This document shows, one piece after another, positions 16,527 through 25,599 of a DNA stretch of 58,605 nucleotides. A program made the translations under genes and the position numbers. The stretch's first letter is position 1. Every line of letters begins with the position of its first letter. The DNA comes from an uncultured Spirochaetaceae bacterium. Lineage in GTDB: Bacteria; Spirochaetota; Spirochaetia; Sphaerochaetales; Sphaerochaetaceae. The DNA is taken from contig CALXKU010000016.1 in NCBI GenBank assembly GCA_944389025.1, positions 1 to 58,605 on the forward strand. The letters run 5' to 3'. The notes under the pieces are model-generated. The model saw nothing but the letters and a program-made list of their open reading frames with translations, was not told the DNA's origin and made no database searches.

Positions 16527-16925
16527 TCAGAGGATTATAAACGATGGGAAGAGAAAATGCAGAAAAAAACATATGCCATATGCTACCGCCCGTCTGAACA
16601 CCTTGCTTGAGAGAAGATCATCGGTGATAATAATCTCAACATCATCAGCTTCACTCATCTTCCTAAGCGTAATAGCAAAATGGAATATGGCTGTTGAGGG
16701 AAGAAGATCACCCAAGATCACAGGACCAGGGTAAAGGGGGAAAAGAAGCATGAGTGATGCGATTGCGATAGAAGATATGAGAATGGCATTTTTAAGCTTT
16801 GCATTTCTCCTGATAAGCATTTTCAGTCTGAGAAGGAATGAGAGTTCTGCTTTGAAAACCTCTAAAAACGATAAGAGAGATGAGAGGGCGAGAACCAGAA
16901 GGGAAAGCGGATAGAGCTGTATCAT
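16527..16925 (-). CDS. Small membrane protein of unknown function
   Basis: The 132-residue protein has about four hydrophobic segments (roughly residues 5-22, 47-64, 68-85 and 112-130), with a polar loop KMSEADDVEIIITDDLLSSKVFRR between the last two. No family is recognised. Its ATG overlaps the stop of nnr by four bases, so it is translated with nnr. Confidence 0.65.
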   Translation of the reverse strand: MIQLYPLSLLVLALSSLLSFLEVFKAELSFLLRLKMLIRRNAKLKNAILISSIAIASLMLLFPLYPGPVILGDLLPSTAIFHFAITLRKMSEADDVEIIITDDLLSSKVFRRAVAYGICFFLHFLFPSFIIL

Positions 16926-18253
16926 CTTTTCCTCCCAACCTCTTCTATAAGATCGAGGGCATCATAATACCCCAGTCTCTCATGAGCTGCCCTTCCACTC
17001 TTCTGATGGAGTATGACCGCGGAGATGGCCGCATCAAGAGGATCCATACTGGAAGAAAGGAATGCCCCGATTATCCCAGAAAGGACATCACCGCTTCCCG
17101 CAACCCCGAGGCTTGGGTTGTTGCCCAGATAGAAATAACGCTCCCCTTTAGCGGCTATTTCAACAGTACTCGCTTTTTTTATGACAACAGCCCTAAGGGC
17201 TTCTGAAAGCGAGAGTGCATCCTCCTCTATGCAGAGTCTCATGCATAGCCTTCTCATCTCACCTACGTGAGGGGTCAGGATGGCACGATAGGAAAAAACA
17301 TCACCTCTTTCAATCATTGATAGGGCATCAGCATCAAGCACCATCGGCCCTGGGAAATCCAGAAAGCTGCGATCGGAGCATTCGGCCCAGCCAGGTCCGG
17401 CAAGTAGAGCCTGGTATGCAGAGTAGTCGACATTGCCAGTACGGACTATCAATGGCGGATAGTACAATGGGATATCTGATAGAGCGTCACAGGCATTGAG
17501 TGTCACAAGACCGCAACCTGAGTGGAACGCCGCCCTTGCGCTTAAAAGGGATGCCCCCTTGTATGAAGGAGAGCCTGCCTTCATCAGAAGATGCCCCCTT
17601 GTGTTCTTGTAATCGGAGAAAAGGAACTTCCGAGCCGAGTAATCAGAATCCTCAAGGAGGTAAGAATCAGCTTTGAGCGCTTCTATCTCATCTGAGGGAA
17701 AACCGGGATTGCATAGAATTATCTCCCCGCTCTGAGCGATGGGAACATACTGCTCCTCTTTCAAAGCTGTGAAAGTCACGGTAAGATCGGCTTTGAAATA
17801 ATATGCTGAAGGCACATCAAGGGCTATTCGGAAGGAGGAAAGAGAATTCGCATCATCAAGAATGGCACGAACAGCTGGAAGAAGCGGAGGATGGTATGAT
17901 GCGCCATAGATTGCATCCACGATCACATCATAGCCGGAAAGTGTTGATACTACGCATGACTCCGGTATAAGAGAGCGAAGCTTCCTGTTCTCCTCGCTTT
18001 TAGCCTCCGAAATGAAGAGGATATCGGCATGAAGCGCCTCTTTCCTCATCAAAAGCAGGAGATTTATACCATCAGCCCCATTATTCCCACCTCCGGCGAG
18101 AATCACAGTCTTTCTTCCTTTTACATGCTCTCTTATCACATCAAGGGCGAGCTCTGCAGCTTTTGCTATGAGACTGAGGCTGGAAAGTGAGTATTTCTCC
18201 CTCATTTTTCTATCAAAATCATTAACCCGCTTAGCCTTGAAAAGTCTTTTCAT
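16922..18253 (-). CDS. nnr: Bifunctional NAD(P)H-hydrate repair enzyme
   Basis: The 443-residue protein joins an N-terminal NAD(P)HX epimerase domain (VILAGGGNNGADGINLLLLM) to a C-terminal ADP-dependent dehydratase domain (GHLLMKAGSPSYKGASLLSARAAF, LTPHVGEMRRL, GVAGSGDVLSGIIGAFL). Together they repair hydrated NADH and NADPH. It is somewhat shorter than the usual 490-510 residues, mainly in the epimerase half. TACTAT ends six bases before the ATG and there is no Shine-Dalgarno, so the mRNA is probably leaderless. Confidence 0.9.
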   Translation of the reverse strand: MKRLFKAKRVNDFDRKMREKYSLSSLSLIAKAAELALDVIREHVKGRKTVILAGGGNNGADGINLLLLMRKEALHADILFISEAKSEENRKLRSLIPESCVVSTLSGYDVIVDAIYGASYHPPLLPAVRAILDDANSLSSFRIALDVPSAYYFKADLTVTFTALKEEQYVPIAQSGEIILCNPGFPSDEIEALKADSYLLEDSDYSARKFLFSDYKNTRGHLLMKAGSPSYKGASLLSARAAFHSGCGLVTLNACDALSDIPLYYPPLIVRTGNVDYSAYQALLAGPGWAECSDRSFLDFPGPMVLDADALSMIERGDVFSYRAILTPHVGEMRRLCMRLCIEEDALSLSEALRAVVIKKASTVEIAAKGERYFYLGNNPSLGVAGSGDVLSGIIGAFLSSSMDPLDAAISAVILHQKSGRAAHERLGYYDALDLIEEVGRKR

Positions 18254-18310
18254 GTATACATAGTAATCAAAGTTTGAAAAAAACGGAATCTACAGGAGAT
18301 GCAATTCCTC

Positions 18311-18339
18311 TTGACTATCAACATCTTTTCAACTAGTTT
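18311..18339 (+). promoter_or_regulatory. Promoter of the thiamine importer operon
   Basis: TTGACT, 17 bases, TAGTTT, just upstream of the TPP riboswitch. Confidence 0.6.
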
Positions 18340-18342
18340 TGT

Positions 18343-18415
18343 AGGTGCCGGGGTGGCTTTTTGCCTGAGATCATACCCGTCAACCTGATCTGGATAATAC
18401 CAGCGTAGGGAGCGA
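18343..18415 (+). promoter_or_regulatory. TPP (thiamine pyrophosphate) riboswitch
   Basis: The conserved thi-box elements are all present in order: GCCGGGGTGGC, CTGAGATCATACCC, then AACCTGATCTGGATAATACC and AGCGTAGGGAGCGAC. TPP binding normally shuts down expression. Downstream, AACCT (about 18425) could pair with AGGTT in the Shine-Dalgarno of thiB, so the control may be at translation; I see no clear terminator. Confidence 0.95.
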
Positions 18416-18464
18416 CTTGTATAAACCTTAAACATTCCCCGAGCGATTTTAACTGGAGGTTGAG

Positions 18465-19487
18465 ATGAAAAAAATTCTCACACTGTTACTCGTTCTTATT
18501 TCAATCGTATCACTCGCATTCGCTGAAGGCGCGAAAGAGAGCGGAGATGAGAACATCGTCAACGTATATGCTTACGACTCATTCGCAGGGGATTGGGGCC
18601 CGGGAGCTGAGGTCATTCCTGCATTCGAGGAGAAGACAGGAATCAAAGTTAACCTTGTAAGTGCGGGAGATGCTGGCGAGATGCTCTCAAGAATCATAAT
18701 GGAGGGTGATAACTGCGAGGCTGATGTCGTACTCGGAATCACCGATGACATGGCATATAAGGCATATGAGGCCGATATCCTCTCCCCATACGAAAGCCCT
18801 GTACTCGAGACGATGGCGGATCATCTTATCTTCGATCCTGAGCACCGTCTCCTTCCTTTCGACTATGGCGTATTCTCATTCGTATACGACACGGAGAGCG
18901 ACATTCCTGCCCCAACCTCCCTTGAGGATCTCACAAACGAGATTTACAAGGATCAGGTCATACTCATCGATCCGAGGACAAGCAGCGTCGGACTTGGTCT
19001 TCTCATGTGGACATACAATGTGCTCGGAGAGGATAACTACCTCTCATGGTGGAGGGCGATGAGGGATAACATGCTCACAATGGCTGACGGATGGTCAAGC
19101 GCTTACGGACTCTTCACGGAGGGAGAGGCACCACTTGTAATCAGCTATACTACAAGCCCCGTATACCATGTCCTCAATGAGGATACCACGAGATACCAGG
19201 CTGTAATCTTTGATGAGGGACATCAGGAGACCATTGAGGGAATCGGAATCCTTAAGAATGCAAAGCACAGGGAGAATGCGGAGACCTTCGTGGATTTCAT
19301 CCTCACGGAGGGGCAGGAGGATATCGCTGTGCTTAACAGCATGTACCCTGTAAACAGCACGATAAGCCTTCCTGATGCGTACGAGTGGGCACCGGAGCCG
19401 GAAATCCTCTTTACAAGCGATAGCGATGTGGTGGAAAATCATCTTGAAGACATTCTATCTGACTGGATCGAGGTGATGACAAATTGA
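18465..19487 (+). CDS. thiB: Thiamine ABC transporter, substrate-binding protein
   Basis: The 340-residue protein has a signal peptide ending LAFA-EGAKESG without a lipobox Cys, so it is probably periplasmic. VNVYAYDSFAGDWGPGAEVIPAFEEKTGIKVNLV and the GVFSFVYD, WSSAYGLFTEGEAPLVISY segments match the ThiB/TbpA family that binds thiamine or TPP. It sits directly under the TPP riboswitch and overlaps thiP by four bases. Confidence 0.93.
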   Translation: MKKILTLLLVLISIVSLAFAEGAKESGDENIVNVYAYDSFAGDWGPGAEVIPAFEEKTGIKVNLVSAGDAGEMLSRIIMEGDNCEADVVLGITDDMAYKAYEADILSPYESPVLETMADHLIFDPEHRLLPFDYGVFSFVYDTESDIPAPTSLEDLTNEIYKDQVILIDPRTSSVGLGLLMWTYNVLGEDNYLSWWRAMRDNMLTMADGWSSAYGLFTEGEAPLVISYTTSPVYHVLNEDTTRYQAVIFDEGHQETIEGIGILKNAKHRENAETFVDFILTEGQEDIAVLNSMYPVNSTISLPDAYEWAPEPEILFTSDSDVVENHLEDILSDWIEVMTN

Positions 19488-21115
19488 GTAGAAAGAGGGT
19501 AAACGGAATATACAGGGGGCTTGCAGCTCCAGCACTCATCATATTGTTTTTCCTATTTGCCCTTCCACTCTATTTCACTTTTTCAATGGCTTTCTCAGAC
19601 GGACTTGAGTCGATCAGGTCCGTCTTTCTGAGCCCATACTCGTACCGTCTGGTACGCTTTACTGTCATTGAAAGTCTGCTCTCCGCACTGCTCTCAACGG
19701 CACTTGCCCTTCCCTTCGCCGCATTCTACGCATCGTACGATTTCAGGTTCAGGAAGATGACACTCGCGCTTTCCGCGCTCTCATTCACAATACCATCAAT
19801 CCTCGTAGTTCTCGGCTTTGTCATCTTCTATGGGAATAACGGTGTTCTTAACAACATATTAAAAAGCATATTCGGTTTTGAAAAATCCCCGGTAAGGATA
19901 CTATACACTTTCAGTGCGATAATACTTGCACACGTTTATCTGAACCTTCCTGTGGCATTCAATCTCATCACGAACGGATGGATGAGCCTTCCAAAAAGTG
20001 AGGAGGATGCAAGCTACACGCTTAAAAAAGGAAGAATGAAGACATTTTTCAGTATAACGTTGCCAAAACTACGAGGGGTTATCGCAAATGCTTTCGTAAT
20101 TATATTCCTCTTCTGTTTCTCATCTTTTGCAATAGTAATGGTACTCGGAGGGAGCCCTGAGTACTCAACCCTCGAAAGCGAGATATACAGGAGGGCACAC
20201 ATCTCTCTCGATTACAGCGGAGCAAGCGCCCTTTCCATATTCTCATTCATCATAACTACTCTGGCACTGCTGCTCTCTTTCATAGGAAGAAGGAATGAAA
20301 AACTGGTAAGGGAAGGTGGAAGGATCAGGAAGGCGGAGAAGAAAAAGACGAAGGTGATGGCATTCATCCTGACCTCCCTGATGCTCCTTTTCATACTGCC
20401 ACCGATGCTGAGCATACTCTACCGCTCATTCTTCGACAGGACTGGAAACTTCTCTCTCGAGTCATGGAATACGATATTCTCGGCCTCATCATTCCTCTCT
20501 GCGATAGTAAACAGCCTGGTAATTGCAATAGTTGCCTCGCTTCTTTCCGTACTTCTTGCTGAGAACATAGCCATGTATGCGGTAAAATGCAGAAGCAGGA
20601 TAGCCCCGCTCTTTGCCACCCTTCCCCTCGCAACAGGAAGTGTCACTCTCGGCCTCGGCTACAATTTCCTTGCCGCACACATCCCCTTCTCTTCCACCTG
20701 CCTTGATTACGCCATGATACTGGCTACCCATCTCGTACTCTCAATCCCGTTCGCAATCAGAACGATACTGCCGGGAGCAAAAGAGATACCGGAGAGGGTG
20801 TCAGAAGCATCTTACACATTGAAGAAATCTGGATTCGAAACATATATCAGAACGGAACGTCCTCTTTTAAGGAATTACAGGAGAAAGGCGTTCATATTCG
20901 CTTTCGCCCTCTCCCTTGGCGAAGTCAATGCCACGCTTTCCCTTGCCGGAGGAAGGATTGAGACGCTGCCTATTCTGATCTACCGTCTCATAGGAAGCTA
21001 TAATTACCAGGGAGCAAGCGCGCTTGGAAGCGTACTGCTCATTCTCGCATTCATCGTATTCCTCCTCGGAGAGAGAATCGGTAAAAAGGAAAGAAGATGG
21101 AATACCTCGAAATAA
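19484..21115 (+). CDS. thiP: Thiamine ABC transporter, permease
   Basis: The 543-residue membrane protein carries two tandem permease domains of about six helices each, the usual ThiP design. Each half has an EAA-type loop that would contact the ATPase (LPKSEEDASYTLKKGRMKTF and IPERVSEASYTLKKSGFETY). The start is TTG in a TTGA overlap with the thiB stop. The end overlaps thiQ by 19 bases. Confidence 0.93.
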   Translation: MSRKRVNGIYRGLAAPALIILFFLFALPLYFTFSMAFSDGLESIRSVFLSPYSYRLVRFTVIESLLSALLSTALALPFAAFYASYDFRFRKMTLALSALSFTIPSILVVLGFVIFYGNNGVLNNILKSIFGFEKSPVRILYTFSAIILAHVYLNLPVAFNLITNGWMSLPKSEEDASYTLKKGRMKTFFSITLPKLRGVIANAFVIIFLFCFSSFAIVMVLGGSPEYSTLESEIYRRAHISLDYSGASALSIFSFIITTLALLLSFIGRRNEKLVREGGRIRKAEKKKTKVMAFILTSLMLLFILPPMLSILYRSFFDRTGNFSLESWNTIFSASSFLSAIVNSLVIAIVASLLSVLLAENIAMYAVKCRSRIAPLFATLPLATGSVTLGLGYNFLAAHIPFSSTCLDYAMILATHLVLSIPFAIRTILPGAKEIPERVSEASYTLKKSGFETYIRTERPLLRNYRRKAFIFAFALSLGEVNATLSLAGGRIETLPILIYRLIGSYNYQGASALGSVLLILAFIVFLLGERIGKKERRWNTSK

Positions 21116-22080
21116 ACAATCTGAAAAAGAAATATGGTGACTTCTCACTTAACGTGAACTTCAGTGTGAAGGAAGGTGAATTCCTTTGCCTGATAGGCCC
21201 CTCAGGCTCAGGTAAGAGCACGGTACTCTCCCTGCTGACAGGGCTTGAAGAGGCTGATGAGGGTATGATAGTCCTCGACGGAGAGGATATCACGGCAAAA
21301 AGCACACAGGAGAGGAATATCGGACTCGTTTTCCAGGATTACGCCCTCTTTTCCAATATGAATGTCGAGAAGAACATTCAGTACGGTATGGACAAGAAGC
21401 ATAAGAGCAGCAAGGAGATAAGCGAGCAGACAGAGCTGCTATTGGAGTATGTCGACCTAGTCGGATACGGGAAGAGGAAGGTTACAAGTCTCTCTGGAGG
21501 GGAGGCCCAGCGCGTCGCACTTGCACGCTCGCTCGCATCCGAGCCCAAGATCCTCCTCCTTGACGAACCCCTTTCGGCACTTGACGCACCGCTGAGGAAA
21601 AGACTGAGAACGGTAATAAGGGATATCCACAACAGAACCGGGATAACGATGATCTATGTCACCCATGACAGGGAGGAGGCTTTTGCAATCTCCGACAGGA
21701 TAATAATCATGAAAGACGGTCTTATCGCAGCGGACGGAAGCCCTGAAAGCCTTTACAACAAACCCAACAGCGCATTTACAGCCTCATTCACAGGGGATGG
21801 GACACTGCTTGATGCATCCCTCTTCTTTGAGAATCAGACAGGCTCGATCTTCTTCCGCCCTGAAAGTGTGATAATCTCCGACGAGCCTGTGAATCCCCAG
21901 ATGTATCCATCATACCTTGTAATAAACAATGTGAAGATTACAGGTGTTGAATACACGGGCTCCCATTATCTTCTATGCGTGGATTATAACGGCTCTTTCA
22001 TCCTTGCCCTCTCACTGGTTAAGCCGAGCAGGAATTATGTCAGCCTTCTTATAAACGAGGAGAGCATAACCAGGATTTAA
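21097..22080 (+). CDS. thiQ: Thiamine ABC transporter, ATP-binding protein
   Basis: The 327-residue ATPase has Walker A GPSGSGKST, Q-loop QDYALF, signature LSGGEAQRVALARSLA, Walker B ILLLDEPLSALD and the switch His in VTHDREEAF. A C-terminal extension of about 100 residues (from FFRPESV) resembles the TOBE-type regulatory domain of import ATPases; many ThiQ lack this, so the assignment to thiamine rests on the operon and riboswitch. Confidence 0.92.
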   Translation: MEYLEINNLKKKYGDFSLNVNFSVKEGEFLCLIGPSGSGKSTVLSLLTGLEEADEGMIVLDGEDITAKSTQERNIGLVFQDYALFSNMNVEKNIQYGMDKKHKSSKEISEQTELLLEYVDLVGYGKRKVTSLSGGEAQRVALARSLASEPKILLLDEPLSALDAPLRKRLRTVIRDIHNRTGITMIYVTHDREEAFAISDRIIIMKDGLIAADGSPESLYNKPNSAFTASFTGDGTLLDASLFFENQTGSIFFRPESVIISDEPVNPQMYPSYLVINNVKITGVEYTGSHYLLCVDYNGSFILALSLVKPSRNYVSLLINEESITRI

Positions 22081-22121
22081 CAAAACGTGGGTTAATAGCA
22101 TTAAGAATACAGGAGGAAAAC

Positions 22122-22646
22122 ATGAAGAAAAGAATTCTAATTCCAATCATCCTGCTTTCTTTAGTGCAAGGACTCTATGCACTTTCATACAGTGCGCACT
22201 TCTCGCTTTACCCGGGAGCCGGTCTTACAAGGATTAAAGACGATGATACCATCTGGACCTCTTACACGTTCACAGCAGAGGTGGATGCCCTAGGTCTCAG
22301 GGCGGGAGGACATACGATCAGTCTGCCCATGAGTATGACATATTTCTCAGATAGCGGCATAAATGGCTACTACAGGATTCTGTCCCACTTCGATTTCAAT
22401 ATCGCCCTATCTTACCGCTACGCCTTCACCGATCTCTTCTCACTGAAAGCGAAAGGTGGTATCGGTTACCGTTATTACGACGGGATAGATGCCTCTGCCG
22501 CCTCTTTCATCGCAGCATTAGCCGCAGAATTCTACCCTTGCGAAGTCACCGCTATCACAATACCTGTAGAAGCTTTCATTGCGAAGGACGAGATAGCCAT
22601 CTCGATTGGACTGGGATTGCTTGTTCGCTTGGGAGGTGGGAAATGA
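22122..22646 (+). CDS. Exported beta-barrel-like protein, function unknown
   Basis: The 174-residue protein has a signal peptide (MKKRILIPIILLSLVQGLYA-LSYSAHF). The mature part is built of short alternating strands with glycine turns (HFDFNIALSYRYAFTDLFSLKAKGGIGYRYYDG) and ends SIGLGLLVRLGGGK, as in small outer-membrane barrels. AGGAGG precedes the ATG. Its stop overlaps the start of the caspase-like lipoprotein gene (ATGA). It follows thiQ by about 40 bases but is unlikely to belong to thiamine import. Confidence 0.7.
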   Translation: MKKRILIPIILLSLVQGLYALSYSAHFSLYPGAGLTRIKDDDTIWTSYTFTAEVDALGLRAGGHTISLPMSMTYFSDSGINGYYRILSHFDFNIALSYRYAFTDLFSLKAKGGIGYRYYDGIDASAASFIAALAAEFYPCEVTAITIPVEAFIAKDEIAISIGLGLLVRLGGGK

Positions 22647-23590
22647 GAAAGATGATACTGACCTTTATCGCAGCAGTCATTTTGCTTTCATCATGTTCCC
22701 TATCCCCGAGTGTGGAAATCGAGCCCAAGCTCTACATGGTGGCAATGGGAATCGGATATGACAAAACGGAGAGCATCCGCCCACTTGATTGCACAAAAGG
22801 AGATATGAACGCCATCACCGAGCAGATCAGGCTCATGGTCGGCGGTATGATGGACTATGAGATTGTGACTTATTCAGATGAAGAGGACGGTTTCACGCTA
22901 AGAGTCTCTTCCTCCCAAGATCCTCAGGAGAAGGTCATTCCGGTTCTAGGCGATCCTGTTGATGAAATCCTGAAGTCGTTCTCAGATGAGGCTGATGAAA
23001 ATGACCTTGTGATTTTCTACTATGCCGGACACGGGGAGGATGTGACAGGGGATCTAGTCTATCATTACAGATATGGGACGAACGATTACGAGAGTCTCTC
23101 CGTAAGGGATCTGAACGATGACATCCTCTCAAAGATAAAAGGAAGAAAGCTCCTGATCCTCGACTCCTGCTACAGTGGCAATTTCATAGAGGAAGGGGAT
23201 CTGGAACCGACACACTCTTATGATGGGAAAGGAAATCTTGAGTCATTCGACCTTTTCTCTTCCATCAGGCTCTCATTCGAGGCCCTCAATTCGGATGCAC
23301 CAGCGAAACCGGAGAGCTACGTACTCTCCGCCGCAAGTGACGTACAGAGCTCATATGAAAATAAAACGCTTGGACACGGCTATTTCACTTACGCTCTTCT
23401 AAGCTACCTTGGCTATGATACGGAGAGCGAGACGGCAACATATGATGCAAGATTCACCAATGATGTCATAACGGTACAAGGACTCTATGAGGGGATCGTG
23501 GAGAACTTCCCTTTCAAGGAGGAGTATAAGAATAGCACACCGAGCATCACACCATCGAGGTATGACATGGTCCTCTTCGATTTCAGATAG
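22643..23590 (+). CDS. Caspase-like (peptidase C14 fold) lipoprotein
   Basis: The 315-residue protein has a lipoprotein signal (MRKMILTFIAAVILLSSCS). The catalytic dyad of the caspase fold is intact: His130 in VIFYYAGHGED and Cys176 in LLILDSCYSGNF. The order (GDMNAITEQI, beta strand, YYAGHG, DSCYSG, later SAASDVQSSYE) matches bacterial metacaspase/caspase-like domains. It should be a cysteine protease anchored at the periplasmic side of the envelope; the target is unknown. It is translationally coupled to the preceding barrel-like gene. The 3' end overlaps uvrB by 8 bases. Confidence 0.87.
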   Translation: MRKMILTFIAAVILLSSCSLSPSVEIEPKLYMVAMGIGYDKTESIRPLDCTKGDMNAITEQIRLMVGGMMDYEIVTYSDEEDGFTLRVSSSQDPQEKVIPVLGDPVDEILKSFSDEADENDLVIFYYAGHGEDVTGDLVYHYRYGTNDYESLSVRDLNDDILSKIKGRKLLILDSCYSGNFIEEGDLEPTHSYDGKGNLESFDLFSSIRLSFEALNSDAPAKPESYVLSAASDVQSSYENKTLGHGYFTYALLSYLGYDTESETATYDARFTNDVITVQGLYEGIVENFPFKEEYKNSTPSITPSRYDMVLFDFR

Positions 23591-25598
23591 CCTTGTATTT
23601 GGCTATCTCGTCACGGACTGCCGCGGCCTTCTCGAACTCCAGATTCTTCGCATACTCGAGCATCTGCTTCTCAAGGTCGCGCACGTATTTCTTCCTATCC
23701 TTCTCAAGAAGGAGGTTGTAGCCCGCTTTCCTTATCCTGATATCCTCTTTCGCAACCTCTTCCTTCTCTCCCGTATCACGCTCTATGATATCCTCAATCG
23801 CCTTCTTAACCGTCTTAGGGGTTATACCATGCTCCTCGTTATATGCGCTCTGGACCGCCCTCCTGTGTTCGGTCTCACTGATAGCCTCAGCCATGGCATC
23901 ACTGATCCTGTCGGCATACATTATTACACGACCATCGGCATTCCTCGCAACACGTCCTATCGTCTGGATAAGAGATGTGGCAGAGCGCAGGAAGCCTATC
24001 TTATCCGCATCAAGGATTGCGCAGAGGGAGACCTCCGGAAGATCGAGACCTTCACGTAAAAGGTTGATTCCAATCAGCACGTCATATTTACCTTTCCTGA
24101 GATCGCGGAGAATCTCTACACGCTCTATAGTATCAACCTCGGAGTGAAGATACTGGACCTTCAGGCCAAGGGAGGCAAGATAGTCGCTTAAATCCTCAGC
24201 CATCCTCTTGGTAAGGGTCGTGACAATGGTCCTCTCACCCTTATCGATGGTTTTTCGAATCTCTGAATAGAGATCCTCCATCTGACCTTCGGTACTTCTC
24301 ACCTCTATCTTGGGATCAAGAAGACCGGTCGGCCTTATCAGCTGTTCGACAATCTGACTCGACTCATTCCTCTCCCTTTCCCCCGGTGTTGCTGAGACAT
24401 AGATTCTCTGTCCGACCTTCTGATCAAACTCATCATATTTAAGAGGCCTGTTATCGAGGGCTGAGGGAAGACGAAAGCCGTAATTTACTAGGTTGAGTTT
24501 TCTTGAGCGGTCACCCTCATACATCGCACCGATCTGAGGCAGTGTTACATGGGACTCATCGATGAAGGTCACGAAATCATCGGGGAAATAATCTAGAAGA
24601 ACCGCAGGACGCTCACCTGGTGCCCTTCCAGAAAGTGGGCGCGAGTAGTTCTCTATTCCTGAGCAATGCCCTGTTTCCGAAAGCATTTCCAAGTCATATT
24701 CAACCCTTGTCTTGATCCTCTCCGCCTCAACAAGCTTTCCAAGGCTTTTAAAGTACTCCACCCTCTCCTCTTTTTCCTCGTTTATCCTCTCAATTCCCTT
24801 TTTGATGTAGCTTTCAGGGAGTACGAACTGCTTTGCAGGATAAAGGGTGATAGAATCAACGGATTCATATTTTTCCCCGCTGACAGGATTGAACCATGTA
24901 ATATCCTCAATTTCATCCCAATCAAGGCGGATGCGGAAAGCGCTCTCAAGATATGCCGGATAGATTTCGATGACATCCCCCCTGCTTCTGAAAGTACCAC
25001 GTTCCAGAGAGTAATCATTGCGCTCATAAAGCATACGCGAAAGCTGTGCGAATTCCTTCTTATGGTCGAACGTGTCCCCGGTGTTGTACGTATGAACCAT
25101 ATCGGTCAGAGCGACAGGGTTTCCTAATCCGTATATGCAGGACACAGTGGCAACGACTATCACATCCCTTCGCTCAAGAAGGGAGAAGGAGGCGGCAAGT
25201 CGCAGACGGTCTATCTCATCATTTATATCGGTTTCTTTCTCGATATAAAGGTCTTTTCCTGGCACATACGCCTCCGGCTGGTAGTAATCGTATGTGGAGA
25301 CGAAATACTCGACAGCATTTTCGGGAAAGAAAGTCTTGAACTCCCTGTAAAGCTGTGCAGAAAGTGTCTTATTGTGGGAAAGCACAAGTGTCGGCTTCTG
25401 TATCTTTTCTATCAGCTTGGCCATCGTGAAAGTCTTTCCGGAACCTGTGACTCCCTTCAGTGTCTGAGCCCTGTCTCCTTCAAGATATCCCCTGTAAAGG
25501 CTCTCAACAGCCTCCGCCTGATCACCTGCCATGTCAAAAGAGGAGACGACATGGAAAGGCTTTGACTTACCTGTCTGAAAATTCAACTCCCCACTCAT
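23583..25598 (-). CDS. uvrB: UvrABC system protein B
   Basis: The 671-residue helicase-like protein of nucleotide excision repair has Walker A GVTGSGKTFT, the beta-hairpin region YDYYQPEAYVPGKDLYIEKE, DESHVTLPQI, YVSATPGERE, the helicase motif VI QTIGRVARN and a C-terminal UVR motif (LEKQMLEYAKNLEFEKAAAVRDEI) that contacts UvrC. Length is normal. It starts one base after the htrA stop, so the two are cotranscribed. Confidence 0.97.
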   Translation of the reverse strand: MSGELNFQTGKSKPFHVVSSFDMAGDQAEAVESLYRGYLEGDRAQTLKGVTGSGKTFTMAKLIEKIQKPTLVLSHNKTLSAQLYREFKTFFPENAVEYFVSTYDYYQPEAYVPGKDLYIEKETDINDEIDRLRLAASFSLLERRDVIVVATVSCIYGLGNPVALTDMVHTYNTGDTFDHKKEFAQLSRMLYERNDYSLERGTFRSRGDVIEIYPAYLESAFRIRLDWDEIEDITWFNPVSGEKYESVDSITLYPAKQFVLPESYIKKGIERINEEKEERVEYFKSLGKLVEAERIKTRVEYDLEMLSETGHCSGIENYSRPLSGRAPGERPAVLLDYFPDDFVTFIDESHVTLPQIGAMYEGDRSRKLNLVNYGFRLPSALDNRPLKYDEFDQKVGQRIYVSATPGERERNESSQIVEQLIRPTGLLDPKIEVRSTEGQMEDLYSEIRKTIDKGERTIVTTLTKRMAEDLSDYLASLGLKVQYLHSEVDTIERVEILRDLRKGKYDVLIGINLLREGLDLPEVSLCAILDADKIGFLRSATSLIQTIGRVARNADGRVIMYADRISDAMAEAISETEHRRAVQSAYNEEHGITPKTVKKAIEDIIERDTGEKEEVAKEDIRIRKAGYNLLLEKDRKKYVRDLEKQMLEYAKNLEFEKAAAVRDEIAKYKAI

Positions 25599-25599
25599 A

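Noticed and set aside
18465-22080. Iron or spermidine ABC transporter considered for the thiBPQ genes
   Set aside because: ThiQ with a TOBE-like end and ThiB resemble FbpABC/Pot systems, but the clear TPP riboswitch in front and the ThiB-like DSFAGDWGPG region favour thiamine.
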